Part shown: positions 17,248 through 26,178 of the stretch, piece by piece | Position numbering within the stretch: position 1 is the stretch's first letter | Layout of the letters: every line of letters begins with the position of its first letter | DNA from: CAG-390 sp045543615 | GTDB taxonomy: Bacteria; Bacillota; Clostridia; Oscillospirales; CAG-272 | Assembly (NCBI GenBank): GCA_045543615.1 | Contig: JAZPXL010000050.1 | Location: forward strand, 1-39,590 | Length of the DNA: 39,590 bases | Direction: 5' to 3' | Position numbers and translations under genes: made by a program | Notes under the pieces: model-generated | What the model was told of the DNA's origin: nothing | What the model saw: the letters and a program-made list of their open reading frames with translations, nothing else | Databases searched by the model: none

Positions 17248-17276
17248 ATTATATAATACTTTTTTCGAAAAATCAA
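17248..17276 (-). promoter_or_regulatory. Sigma-A promoter of the glycogen operon
   Basis: On the minus strand TTGATT (17276-17271), a 17-nt spacer and TATAAT (17253-17248) lie about 75 nt before glgB. A second TATAAT-like box lies further upstream, without a clear -35. No operator was seen. Confidence 0.75.
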
Positions 17277-17351
17277 CCCTAATACTGCTATTATACTAAA
17301 TATATTCTGTCATTATTCCAAGAAAAGTTGCGTATTTGTGGCTATTTTTCA

Positions 17352-17390
17352 AAAAAATAATACCCGACGCAAGAGCATCGGGTATTATTT
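17352..17390 (-). terminator. Terminator of the Gld-like ABC operon
   Basis: AAATAATACCCGA and TCGGGTATTATTT frame a short loop just after the CBS gene. On the minus strand a T7 run follows. Confidence 0.88.
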
Positions 17391-17393
17391 CAG

Positions 17394-17810
17394 CTAATTG
17401 TCCGTCTTTTCCATAAGCGTGCGTCTCATATGCTCAAGCACGCTCTTCCTTGTAACTATACCGATAAACGAGCCCTCGTCATCAACAACGGGGACAAAAT
17501 TCTGCGAGAGCATTCTCTCAAAAAGCTCGTCTGAATCAGCTGTGATCTTAACAGGTGCATTGTGACTTACGCGGAGTATATCGCAGATACAAAACTCCTC
17601 GCACTCGTTCATACTTGCGCCACCGACCTCAACAAGACTCCAAAGAAAGTCGCCCTCTCTTATTGTGCCGACATATTTTCCGTTCTCGTCAAGCACGGGC
17701 AGAGCCGTGTATCCGTGATGCCTCATTTTCTCAAGCCCCTGACGAAAGGTGCTCTTTGAATAAATGAACGCCACAGCACTCTTAGGTGTCAACAAAAATG
17801 CAATATTCAT
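17394..17810 (-). CDS. CBS-domain pair protein
   Basis: A 138-residue cytosolic protein made of two CBS motifs (about 8-62 and 74-132) that would form one Bateman module; such modules usually bind adenine nucleotides. Typical segments are TALPVLDENGKYVGTIREGDFLW and FVPVVDDEGSFIGIVTRKSVLEH. There is no fused catalytic domain. GGGGGAA precedes the ATG. It is the last gene of the ABC operon, 12 nt after the DUF4340 gene, so it may sense nucleotide state for the transporter; that link is only contextual. Confidence 0.88.
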   Translation of the reverse strand: MNIAFLLTPKSAVAFIYSKSTFRQGLEKMRHHGYTALPVLDENGKYVGTIREGDFLWSLVEVGGASMNECEEFCICDILRVSHNAPVKITADSDELFERMLSQNFVPVVDDEGSFIGIVTRKSVLEHMRRTLMEKTDN

Positions 17811-17822
17811 CTCGTTCCCCCA

Positions 17823-19340
17823 TTATTTTGCAATTTTTGAAATTGCATCACTTATCGCCACAGCCTCATCTTTGGTTATAAGCTGATCGTTACGGTCACC
17901 AAAGCTTACACGGACATAATTCTCCGTATAGCCCTCAGCCGTCATAGTAAGGCTCTTGCCGTCTGTAAACTGAACTGCCATTGAGAAGATAGCCTTCTTT
18001 TCGTTCTCGGGATCACCCTCAAGATATGCCGTGTTGGAGGTCTGCGTGGTTTGCTCAAGTAGTTTTTGAAGCGCAATAAACGCCTCGCCGTCTATCTCGC
18101 CACCGTCAAGCGAGTATGTTATCTCGCCGTTTTTGTTGTTGACTATCACCTTTTTTGTGCCACTCTCGGTAACGAAGGTCATAGAGCTTATACGCTCGTA
18201 ATCGGGAAGCCACAGCTCATCGGGCAGAATACCTGCAAGCGAGCCTGCACGGAGCTTTGACCAGGTCGCACTCTCGCCAAGAACATAACCGAGAACTGAC
18301 GAGTCGGTGTGAGCATAAATATCTCCATCCTCACTGCTTTTGCCAAGATAGAGCGTGTACGTAGCATCCACCGTGACCTCGGTTTCAACCGAGGTTGTGG
18401 AGTCAGTAACCTTGTCTACCTTTTTATAATCAATTATTACACGGTCGCCACCTCCAAAGCCGAGCGTGTTGTCTTTTTTGTAGTTGAGAGTTGCGCAATC
18501 CTCAAAGGTGATGCCGCCTGCAAGCTTTGTCAGGCTTTCTGCAACCGATGCGTCAACTGCAGCCTCCTTGCTACCGTCAATCGACAGATACCAAAGGTAT
18601 TTGTCCGTGTAATCTTCGCTCTTGCCCGACGGATAGTAGGTATAAACCCTTGTAACACCATCAGTGATGAACGTAACCTTTGTTATCTTTGTTGATGAAA
18701 TAGTCGGTGTTTCATCATATTTGAGCAGATCGTAAACATCAATATCGAAAGCACTTACAACGCTTTCGTCCACCATATAAACCGTACTCGGTGAGACGAG
18801 GTCGCAGAAATAATACATCTCGTTGAATGGGTTGAATGCTCCTATTTTGACCTCTCTGCGACTTCCGTCCGAGAACGTAAAGGTAACTCGCAGATATGGC
18901 TCTGTAAGACCGTATTCGGAGAGTGAGTCGTTTGTTACGTTTTCGAGCTTGTACGGTGAGGAAAAGCCGGAGAGCGTGCTTACCATATTGGCAAATGCGC
19001 TGTTGTCAAGAGGAACTTCTCCGTCCTCACTCCAAAGCCACGCCGTAGCATTTTCATTGAGAGCAAACGAAAGTGAGGTTGTGGTCTTTTCTCCATCCCC
19101 ACCATCACCCTGAGTGCTCTCCTCGCTCTCACTCTCCTCTTGTTTGTGGGTACTATCCTTCGTTATCTCGATGTCAACACCCACAAGCTTTGAGGGATCA
19201 ATAGTCTCGAGTGGATATGCTGTTGTGCTCTCTCCACTCTCCTCGCCACCGTCTGCGTTTATGGCCGAATACACGAGGTATACAGCAAGTAGAATCACAA
19301 GAACCGAGGCAAGTATAATAAGGTTTTTTGCCTTTTTCAT
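17823..19340 (-). CDS. DUF4340 domain protein of a Gld-like ABC system
   Basis: A 505-residue membrane-anchored extracytoplasmic protein. A single N-terminal helix (about 6-26) follows a Lys-rich start. The rest is an acidic, Thr/Ser-rich ectodomain, with low-complexity segments near 30-80. The DUF4340 pattern (residues that begin VGVDIEI, and the repeated SMTF/KVTF-type strands) recurs two or three times. DUF4340 proteins typically sit beside GldG-like proteins and ABC-2 permeases, as here; their substrate is unknown. The ATG has AAAGGA about 11 nt upstream. Confidence 0.85.
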   Translation of the reverse strand: MKKAKNLIILASVLVILLAVYLVYSAINADGGEESGESTTAYPLETIDPSKLVGVDIEITKDSTHKQEESESEESTQGDGGDGEKTTTSLSFALNENATAWLWSEDGEVPLDNSAFANMVSTLSGFSSPYKLENVTNDSLSEYGLTEPYLRVTFTFSDGSRREVKIGAFNPFNEMYYFCDLVSPSTVYMVDESVVSAFDIDVYDLLKYDETPTISSTKITKVTFITDGVTRVYTYYPSGKSEDYTDKYLWYLSIDGSKEAAVDASVAESLTKLAGGITFEDCATLNYKKDNTLGFGGGDRVIIDYKKVDKVTDSTTSVETEVTVDATYTLYLGKSSEDGDIYAHTDSSVLGYVLGESATWSKLRAGSLAGILPDELWLPDYERISSMTFVTESGTKKVIVNNKNGEITYSLDGGEIDGEAFIALQKLLEQTTQTSNTAYLEGDPENEKKAIFSMAVQFTDGKSLTMTAEGYTENYVRVSFGDRNDQLITKDEAVAISDAISKIAK

Positions 19341-19374
19341 TTATCTTTATCCTTTGTTTGCGTTTTGCAACTTG

Positions 19375-20850
19375 TCAGCGACGGCGGCGGCGCAGAGTTG
19401 CTACGATACCAATGCCGATAACGCCGAGAGGTGCTATGAATATCATAATTGTACCCCAGATATTTGCGCTTGCCTCGTCAACAAGCAGTGTCGGCTCGCT
19501 GAGGTCAACGCCGGGAATTTCGGTCAGCGACGAGGTGTAATTGCCCGAAAGTGTGTTGAGCACATCGTAAAACAGATAGAAGTTGCCACCATTTGTAAAG
19601 CTGATGAAATTATCATTGAGAAGCCAGCCCGAGCTTATCCAGACGAATTTGCCGGCCGCCTCCTTCTTCTCTGCAACAGCTGCAAGTACCTTTACTCCTG
19701 CCTCGCCATTAGTACCGCCAACCGTAGAAAACGCCTTGTCGGTAGTCTTAATGAGAGGTGTTACGGTTATGCCCGAAGCCTCTATGGCGGAGAGCGCGTG
19801 GCTGTTTGCAAGCAGAACTGTCGCTCCCTCCCTTGAACCAAAGGTAGAGAGGATGCTGTGTGCGGTGTCAACTGTGGGAATTATATATGTGGGATTTCCT
19901 GTGTAATACGCCTTGCTGTCGCCCTCGCTGACAAGTCCCGCCTCAGCCGCAAGTCCCCATTCGGACGAAAGCGTTGCGAGATTTTCAAACGCATCAACAC
20001 CCGGTGCGCTCAGAAGCATAAGATTTCCTCCTGCCTTAAGATAGGACGAAATTTTGTTTCTCTCGTCATCCGTAATATCGTTAGTCGGAGTGTTTATTAC
20101 AAGGCAGGTGCAATCGTCGGGGATCGTGGCGTCAGTCATCGCAATATTGAGTGTCGAATAGATAACGCCGAGATAGTCGAGATTGTAGGAAACGGTCTGC
20201 GACAGAGCCGCCTCGCCGTGTCCCGAAAGGAAATAAACCGTCGGTACTCTCTCTGCAGTTACATATTCAATGCCACCCGTTATATTGCTGTCAAAATACT
20301 GCATAGGTGTTGCGGCGAATACCTGACCGTACATCTGGTAGTAATACGCAATCTCCTGATACTCTGAATATGTGAGGTTTCCGTACTCCTCGCTGTAATA
20401 TGTGTAGAATGAGCTGTTGTCGATAACCTTGTATCTTCTCTCGCTCTCAATTATAAGGCTGTTGTTGGTAAGACCGCTTGCATTGTACTTCTCAAGGAAG
20501 GTGGGGTCTGCAATAGGGTCAACCTTCTTAAGCGTCAGTCTCTCGCTCATTGAAAGGTATCTCTCAAGGAAGGTAGCAAGGATAGTGTCCTCAGCTCCAC
20601 CTGTCGAGATGTGATATATCGTGATGTCCTCTTTAAGCTTGCCTACAAACTGCTCGCTTGTAGGTGAGATATCGAACATACCGTTCTTGCTTGTGTCAAG
20701 AATGGTGAATTTTTCGGGGAGTGCCGCCACAATGAGATTGACAACTATTATAACTGCAAGCAGAATGGCAACCATCACGAATGCGTATGTGCCGCTTTTG
20801 CCCTGTCTGTCAAAGAAGGGGCGTGCAGATTTTTTGTTCTGTGTTTTCAT
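19375..20850 (-). CDS. GldG-family ABC-associated protein
   Basis: A 491-residue protein with an N-terminal transmembrane helix (about 22-43), a large extracytoplasmic domain (about 50-455) and a C-terminal helix (about 462-484) ending in RRRRR. The ectodomain contains YFLSGHGEAALS and DDCTCLVINTPTNDITDDE, typical of the GldG/DUF4350-like group. In Bacteroidetes GldG works with the GldA/GldF ABC proteins in gliding, but in Clostridia such genes occur without motility and their role is unknown. It lies between permease and DUF4340 genes with short gaps. Confidence 0.87.
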   Translation of the reverse strand: MKTQNKKSARPFFDRQGKSGTYAFVMVAILLAVIIVVNLIVAALPEKFTILDTSKNGMFDISPTSEQFVGKLKEDITIYHISTGGAEDTILATFLERYLSMSERLTLKKVDPIADPTFLEKYNASGLTNNSLIIESERRYKVIDNSSFYTYYSEEYGNLTYSEYQEIAYYYQMYGQVFAATPMQYFDSNITGGIEYVTAERVPTVYFLSGHGEAALSQTVSYNLDYLGVIYSTLNIAMTDATIPDDCTCLVINTPTNDITDDERNKISSYLKAGGNLMLLSAPGVDAFENLATLSSEWGLAAEAGLVSEGDSKAYYTGNPTYIIPTVDTAHSILSTFGSREGATVLLANSHALSAIEASGITVTPLIKTTDKAFSTVGGTNGEAGVKVLAAVAEKKEAAGKFVWISSGWLLNDNFISFTNGGNFYLFYDVLNTLSGNYTSSLTEIPGVDLSEPTLLVDEASANIWGTIMIFIAPLGVIGIGIVATLRRRRR

Positions 20851-20862
20851 TTTCGTCCCTCC

Positions 20863-21726
20863 TTAGCTGTAACGGCGTTTGTCAAGCGACTGAACCGATA
20901 AAAAGATAAAGAATACTGCTATTGAAATGTAGTACACAACTGCCGTGATGTCAAATGCCCCGTCAACAAAGCTGTAAAATCTGTCGAAAAGCGAGAGCTT
21001 TGATACTGCCTTTGTAAGCGCACCCTCAAGCAACTCTGCCTTAACAAAGTATATTATCGACAGAGGAATTATTTCAAGCGCAGCAACTATTATTGCCACC
21101 AAATAATTTTTGGAAAGCAGATATACCACAAGCGCAACTGCTATCGCAAGCACGCCAATTCCGATATATGACGCAAGTGCCGTTGTCGGAATTATACTTA
21201 CAAGTGCGCCGATAAGATAGAGCAGGAGCATCACTCCGACACCTATGAGTGCCGAAATGAGCTGATTTTCCGTCAGAGATGAGAAAAACATACAGATTGC
21301 AATAAGCGCAGCTCCAAGCAGGAAAAAGCCGAAAATCGCGCTGTATGTTGTTGTAAAGTTTACCGTACCGTATCCACTGAGAATGAGTGGTGTAATACCC
21401 ATAGAAAGACAGCAGATAGCCCATACTGCAAGCATCGCAAAATACTTGCCGAGCACAATGCTTGACATCCTCAGAGGAAGCGAGTAGAGCAACATATCCG
21501 TCTTTGATTTGCGATCCTCAGCTATGGAGCGCATTGTGAGCACGGGAATTGCAACTATAAGCACAATGCTCTGATTTGTAAGAACATATTCATAGGAAGC
21601 GTACTGACCTATGAGGTTGAGTATCATCGAGAAAACACCCGAGAAAACAAGCATAATAGCTATAATAACATAGCCTGTCATACTTGTAAAGTATGAACGA
21701 AATTCTCTCTTAAATATCGCAAGCAT
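20863..21726 (-). CDS. ABC-2 type permease, GldF-like
   Basis: A 287-residue integral membrane protein with about six helices, starting MLAIFKREFRSYFTSMTGYV, the usual GldF/ABC-2 opening. RSIAEDRKSKTDMLLYSLPL is the conserved cytoplasmic coupling segment. The ribosome binding site (GAGGAGG) lies inside the last codons of the upstream ATPase gene, whose stop is 2 nt before this start, so the two are translationally coupled. Confidence 0.9.
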   Translation of the reverse strand: MLAIFKREFRSYFTSMTGYVIIAIMLVFSGVFSMILNLIGQYASYEYVLTNQSIVLIVAIPVLTMRSIAEDRKSKTDMLLYSLPLRMSSIVLGKYFAMLAVWAICCLSMGITPLILSGYGTVNFTTTYSAIFGFFLLGAALIAICMFFSSLTENQLISALIGVGVMLLLYLIGALVSIIPTTALASYIGIGVLAIAVALVVYLLSKNYLVAIIVAALEIIPLSIIYFVKAELLEGALTKAVSKLSLFDRFYSFVDGAFDITAVVYYISIAVFFIFLSVQSLDKRRYS

Positions 21727-21728
21727 AA

Positions 21729-22811
21729 TTATTCGTCCTCCTCATCCTCATCATTTGAAGAAAACAAAGGCTTGTAGTCATCGTCATCGCCCTCGTCCTC
21801 AACTATCTCGCCACCGTCCTCGTCCTCCACTCTCTCGTCCTCGGGCGGTGCATCGACCTCGGCAAGACCGGGAATAACGCCGGCCTCCTCGCCTGTAAGC
21901 TCAAGGAAAATGTTTTCAAGGCTTGCCTTGCGATAGGAGGACTCAAGCACAGCCACTCTCTCGTCAGCAAAAGCAAAGAAAAGCTCGTCACGGATGTCCT
22001 CATTATCTACTGAATGAATGACTATCTGCACTACTCCGTCGCCCTCGCTGTACTCAGCACTCTCGACCTTCTCCATCTTCTCGACAACTGCCCTTGCAGA
22101 TGCAACGTTGCATTTGACAATGACGGTAAGTCCACCGTTCTTCTGCGCACGCTCCTCAAGGCTTGCGAGAGAATCGTTTGCAACTATTCTGCCCTTTGAG
22201 ATAATAAGCACGTGGTCGCATACTGCCTGGATCTCGGAGAGTATGTGACTGCTGATAATGACTGTTTTTGTCTCACCAAGACCCTTTATCAGATTTCGGA
22301 TCTCGATAATCTGGCTTGGATCAAGTCCAACCGTCGGCTCGTCCAAGATTATGACGTCGGGATCTCCGAGCATAGCCTGTGCAATTCCGACTCTCTGACG
22401 GTATCCCTTTGAGAGAGTTCTGATGAGTCTGTTCTGAACGTCATCGATCTGTGTCAGCTTCATAGCCTCCTTTACCTGTCGCAGACTCTTTTCATAAGGC
22501 ACGCCCTTTGCCTCTGCTACAAACAGAAGAAACTCACGTGGAGTCATATCCATATAAAGTGGTGGCAGCTCGGGGAGATATCCGATATGCCTCTTGGCTT
22601 CAATATCATCCTCAAAAATATCGTGTCCATCAATAAGCACGCTACCCGATGTAGCAGACAGACATCCTGTCAGGATGTTCATAGTTGTGGATTTTCCCGC
22701 ACCGTTAGGGCCGAGAAAGCCGTATATCCTTCCTCTTTCGATCTCGAAGGATATGTTATCAACGGCAAGGTGGTTGCCGTATTTCTTTGTCAGATTCTTT
22801 ACTTTAATCAA
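21729..22811 (-). CDS. ABC transporter ATPase with an acidic C-terminal tail
   Basis: A 360-residue ATPase. Walker A GPNGAGKST (34-42), signature TLSKGYRQRVG, Walker B VIILDEPTVGLDP and the switch histidine in IISSH are all present. The start chosen is TTG at 22811, giving MIKVKNLTKKYG; GGAGGAAAA lies upstream. The frame continues to an ATG at 22841. Beyond the NBD (about 1-230) and a C-terminal domain, the last about 50 residues are mostly Asp/Glu (EDEGDDDDYKPLFSSNDEDEEDE), unusual for this family. First gene of the operon. Confidence 0.9.
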   Translation of the reverse strand: MIKVKNLTKKYGNHLAVDNISFEIERGRIYGFLGPNGAGKSTTMNILTGCLSATSGSVLIDGHDIFEDDIEAKRHIGYLPELPPLYMDMTPREFLLFVAEAKGVPYEKSLRQVKEAMKLTQIDDVQNRLIRTLSKGYRQRVGIAQAMLGDPDVIILDEPTVGLDPSQIIEIRNLIKGLGETKTVIISSHILSEIQAVCDHVLIISKGRIVANDSLASLEERAQKNGGLTVIVKCNVASARAVVEKMEKVESAEYSEGDGVVQIVIHSVDNEDIRDELFFAFADERVAVLESSYRKASLENIFLELTGEEAGVIPGLAEVDAPPEDERVEDEDGGEIVEDEGDDDDYKPLFSSNDEDEEDE

Positions 22812-22883
22812 AATCCGTTTTCCTCCGTCAAATGTTCTCACCCTCCACCGTCGGCAGAAAGTGGTACAAGCTTACATTATTTA

Positions 22884-22911
22884 ATTATAGCATAACATTT
22901 AACTGTGTCAA
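22884..22911 (-). promoter_or_regulatory. Sigma-A promoter of the ABC operon
   Basis: On the minus strand a consensus TTGACA (22911-22906), a 16-nt spacer and TATAAT (22889-22884) lie 72 nt before the TTG start. The remaining 22912-23046 holds no gene. Confidence 0.8.
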
Positions 22912-23046
22912 GTAAATGATGTAAATTTGAAAAAATTTTGATAAATCGCACAAAAGCTTAAAGTTTTCCTCACTCAAACATCAAACTGCGAAAGAAAGTG
23001 GCAAACACTCTTTTTTATACTCACACAGGCGTGCTGCTCAATCCTC

Positions 23047-23075
23047 TTGACAAGGTCGGTCTTTGATGCTATAAT
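23047..23075 (+). promoter_or_regulatory. Sigma-A promoter of holB
   Basis: TTGACA (23047-23052), a 17-nt spacer and TATAAT (23070-23075), both perfect, lie 37 nt before the holB ATG. Confidence 0.88.
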
Positions 23076-23112
23076 AATATAGAATAATTATGTATTGAAG
23101 GGTGGTGCAAGG

Positions 23113-24159
23113 ATGAAGAATATCTTTCCTCAGATAGTTGGCAACAACTCTCTTCGCTACCACCTCGGCTTGTCGTTGCAAAAAGAGATCCCCGATCTCC
23201 CTCACGCATACATCTTAGAGGGTGCAGAGGGTACGGGCAAGCGCACGCTGGCACTTGCTTTAGCACAGGCTCTCGTTTGCGAAAACAGGCTCTCGCCATC
23301 GCACTCATCTCTGCCCTGTGGTGTTTGTCGCTCCTGCAGAATGATAAGGGAGGGCATCTGTCCCGATATCATTGAGATCTCCCGTGGATCGTCTGCAAGC
23401 GTTGGTGTTGATGCAGTTCGTGAGCTTCGCCGTGACATACACATTTATCCAAACGATCTTGAAAAGAAAATATACATTATCAATGATGCGCACACAATGA
23501 CAACTCAGGCGCAAAACGCTCTTCTTCTTACACTTGAAGAGCCGCCTGCATACGCCTTTATTCTGTTGCTTTGTGAAAACGCATCTGCTATGCTTGAAAC
23601 CATCAGAAGCCGTGCGCCCGTCATCGGTATGCAGCCTCTAACGCCCGAAGAAACAGAAACGGCCCTGCTCGCCGTCTCAAAAGAAGCCGAGCAACTGCGC
23701 CGTCAAAGCCCGGAGCTTTTCTCGGACATTATTATGAGCGCAGAGGGCTCTGTCGGTACTGCTTTGAGGATGATGAGTGGAAAGGAGGGCGAGAGAATTT
23801 CGCTTCTTCGCCGTGACGCTCTTACATTTTGCACGCTTGCCGCAGACAGCACAAGTGGTGCAAAGCTTCTTCTTCACCTCGGCTCTTGTGTTCCTACCGA
23901 CAGGGAGGAGGGGGCTGTGCTCTTTGACACAATGCTGCTTTGTATGCGTGATCTTGCACTTCTTAAGAAGGATGCAAATGCGCCGTTGCGCTTCTTTTCA
24001 AGCAGAGAGAGAGCTTTGGAGCTTTGCGACAGGTTCTCACTTCGCAGGATTTTGGCTATATGCGATGCGCTGAGCGAGGCCGGTGCGTCCTTGCGCAGAA
24101 ATCTCAATCGCCGTCTTACAATAATAAATCTGCTTTCCGACATCGGAATGCTTAAATAA
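23113..24159 (+). CDS. holB: DNA polymerase III delta' subunit
   Basis: A 348-residue clamp-loader subunit that helps load the beta clamp at primed sites. Walker A is GAEGTGKRT with Lys43, and the zinc ribbon is Cys56, Cys69, Cys72, Cys75 (PCGVCRSC). Sensor-1 region LLTLEEPPAYAFILLL is clear; the usual SRC motif reads SRA here. The ATG at 23113 with GAAGGGTGG upstream was chosen over a TTG at 23095. ricT follows after 51 nt, the same order as in Bacillus (holB-yaaT). Confidence 0.93.
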   Translation: MKNIFPQIVGNNSLRYHLGLSLQKEIPDLPHAYILEGAEGTGKRTLALALAQALVCENRLSPSHSSLPCGVCRSCRMIREGICPDIIEISRGSSASVGVDAVRELRRDIHIYPNDLEKKIYIINDAHTMTTQAQNALLLTLEEPPAYAFILLLCENASAMLETIRSRAPVIGMQPLTPEETETALLAVSKEAEQLRRQSPELFSDIIMSAEGSVGTALRMMSGKEGERISLLRRDALTFCTLAADSTSGAKLLLHLGSCVPTDREEGAVLFDTMLLCMRDLALLKKDANAPLRFFSSRERALELCDRFSLRRILAICDALSEAGASLRRNLNRRLTIINLLSDIGMLK

Positions 24160-24210
24160 TCTGCTCATAGCAGAAGAATAAAACACACAGAACGGAGAAC
24201 TTAGATATTT

Positions 24211-25776
24211 ATGATAGAATATACCGAAGAACAGGGCGAGAGCCGTGGCACGTCTGCACGCCCCTCCACAGACTCTGATGGTCAAAGAAGCCCACAGGGT
24301 CAGGGGAAAAGCAATCACAAGAAGTACAACAATCGCCACTCAAGAAACAAAAACAGACATCGCCCACAGGCCGAGGGTGGCAAAGTGGACGGTGAGGCGG
24401 CAGCTGCACCCACAACGCCGTCCCCTGTAACTGCGCCAACCACACCAACCACGGAAAGCACCCACAGCGAGAGCAGAGGTGGACAACACTCCCACAAGTC
24501 GCAGGGCAGAGGTGGCAAGAAAAACAAAAACCGTGGACAGTCAGGCCGAGAGGAAAGACCGTCTGCCCCCACAGATAAAACTGCTCCCACAGAAGAAAGA
24601 GCACCCACCACGCCCACCACGCAGGATAGCCGTGGTAAAAAGAGCCATTCACACTCCTCAAGGCGTGACCGTGATCGCCATCGCAAGAATGCAGGCGAGA
24701 GTGAAATAGTGCCTCATCTCCCCGATGACAGCATTTTCGGGGACACATCATTCTCTTCTGCTCCAAAATCACGCTCGCTCTTTGACGATTACAGCATCAG
24801 CATCAAGACCGATGACAGCTATCTTGACAGTATGCCTCTCGACCCCACGCTTGATGCCGTTTTCTCGGACGAGCCAATCGAAGCACCCGAGGAAATTGAC
24901 GGCCCTGAGATCGTAGGCATTCGCTTCCAGAACGGCAGCAAGGTTTATTATTTCGACCCTGCAGATATTGTCTTCACCGTCGGTCAGCACGCAGTTGTGG
25001 AAACTGCACAGGGTGTGGAATACGGCGAGGTTGTTATTGCCAATCGCCGCGTACCCGAAGAAAGCGTTGTCTCACCTCTGCGCCCGGTTATTAGAACGGC
25101 AACAGCTGAGGATGACGCTCACCACGCCGACAACAAACGCCGTCAAAACGATGCCTACAAGATCTGTCTTACAAAGATTGAAAACCACGGCCTTGATATG
25201 AAGCTTGTTGAGGCACAGTATACTTTTGACAATTCCAAGCTCATTTTCTTCTTTACCTCAGCCGGCAGAGTTGACTTCCGTGAGCTTGTAAAGGATCTTG
25301 CATCCGTATTCCGTACGAGAATTGAGCTTCGCCAGATCGGTATTCGTGACGAGTCGAAAATGATCGGTGGCTTTGGCGTATGTGGTCGCAAGCTATGTTG
25401 CGCAAGCTTCCTGCCCAATTTCGCTCAGGTTTCCATCAAGATGGCAAAGGAGCAGGGACTTTCCCTCAACTCTGCCAAGATCTCGGGAACTTGTGGAAGA
25501 CTTATGTGTTGCCTGCGCTTTGAACAGGAGACGTACGAGAGGGAGATCGCTCTTATGCCTCCCCCCGAAAGTGTTGTTGAAACTCCCGACGGACGTGGCG
25601 TTGTTCTTGACATCTTCCCCATCTCAGGCAGCGTAAAGGTCAAGCTTGCCGACAGCGATGTTGCTCCGAAGACCTACAAGCTCTCAGCAATTCGTGTAAT
25701 CACCAAGGCAAGCCGTCGGGGAGATGACGAAGATGAGACAGTTTTGGACTCTCAAGGTGAGGCTGACGGAGAATAA
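24211..25776 (+). CDS. ricT: RicT/YaaT (PSP1 domain) with a long disordered N-terminal extension
   Basis: A 521-residue protein. The PSP1 core (about 232-500) has the six cysteines of RicT in two CxxxxCC clusters: Cys391, Cys396, Cys397 and Cys428, Cys433, Cys434. In Bacillus RicT binds [4Fe-4S] with RicA and RicF and steers RNase Y mRNA processing. Residues 1-225 are low complexity: a basic Lys/Arg/His/Asn-rich part, Pro/Thr repeats, a second basic part (about 88-160), then an acidic patch. The Bacillus protein is about 275 residues and lacks this. GGAGA lies 12 nt upstream. Neither RicA nor RicF is in the window. Confidence 0.93.
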   Translation: MIEYTEEQGESRGTSARPSTDSDGQRSPQGQGKSNHKKYNNRHSRNKNRHRPQAEGGKVDGEAAAAPTTPSPVTAPTTPTTESTHSESRGGQHSHKSQGRGGKKNKNRGQSGREERPSAPTDKTAPTEERAPTTPTTQDSRGKKSHSHSSRRDRDRHRKNAGESEIVPHLPDDSIFGDTSFSSAPKSRSLFDDYSISIKTDDSYLDSMPLDPTLDAVFSDEPIEAPEEIDGPEIVGIRFQNGSKVYYFDPADIVFTVGQHAVVETAQGVEYGEVVIANRRVPEESVVSPLRPVIRTATAEDDAHHADNKRRQNDAYKICLTKIENHGLDMKLVEAQYTFDNSKLIFFFTSAGRVDFRELVKDLASVFRTRIELRQIGIRDESKMIGGFGVCGRKLCCASFLPNFAQVSIKMAKEQGLSLNSAKISGTCGRLMCCLRFEQETYEREIALMPPPESVVETPDGRGVVLDIFPISGSVKVKLADSDVAPKTYKLSAIRVITKASRRGDDEDETVLDSQGEADGE

Positions 25777-25831
25777 GACGCACTTCCAAAAAAATTTTTA
25801 TTGTTTTTTTGAACTTTTTTTACAAAACCTA

Positions 25832-25860
25832 TTTTCAAAACACATTTTTTGTGCTACAAT
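25832..25860 (+). promoter_or_regulatory. Probable promoter of the ferredoxin gene
   Basis: TTTTCA (25832-25837), a 17-nt spacer and TACAAT (25855-25860) lie 30 nt before the start codon. Confidence 0.55.
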
Positions 25861-25890
25861 AGACACACCAAACAATACGGAGGTGTCATT

Positions 25891-26061
25891 ATGGCATACA
25901 AGATTACAGACGATTGCATCGCTTGCGGTGCGTGCGCAGATGAGTGCCCTGTTGAGGCCATCAGCGAAAAAGACGGCAAGTACGTTATCGATGCTGAAAA
26001 GTGCATTGATTGCGGTTCTTGCGCTGATACCTGCCCCGTCGAGGCTCCCAAGGCTGAGTAA
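25891..26061 (+). CDS. 2x[4Fe-4S] clostridial-type ferredoxin
   Basis: A 56-residue low-potential electron carrier. Two CxxCxxCxxxCP motifs bind the clusters: Cys9, 12, 15, 19 and Cys38, 41, 44, 48. The start MAYKITDDCIACG has GGAGGTG just upstream. It is monocistronic, with its own promoter and terminator. Such ferredoxins serve fermentative enzymes in anaerobes and support an anaerobic host. Confidence 0.96.
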   Translation: MAYKITDDCIACGACADECPVEAISEKDGKYVIDAEKCIDCGSCADTCPVEAPKAE

Positions 26062-26090
26062 TTCAGTTATCGACAAACATAGCAAAGATT

Positions 26091-26113
26091 GGAGCTGAAA
26101 AGCTCCTTTCTTT
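26091..26113 (+). terminator. Terminator after the ferredoxin gene
   Basis: GGAGCT-GAAA-AGCTCC followed by TTTCTTT. Confidence 0.85.
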
Positions 26114-26178
26114 GTCAAATACCAACTATTTTTTATATTGAATAAATTTATAACCAAAAGAAAGGAGTCAGCACCCAT

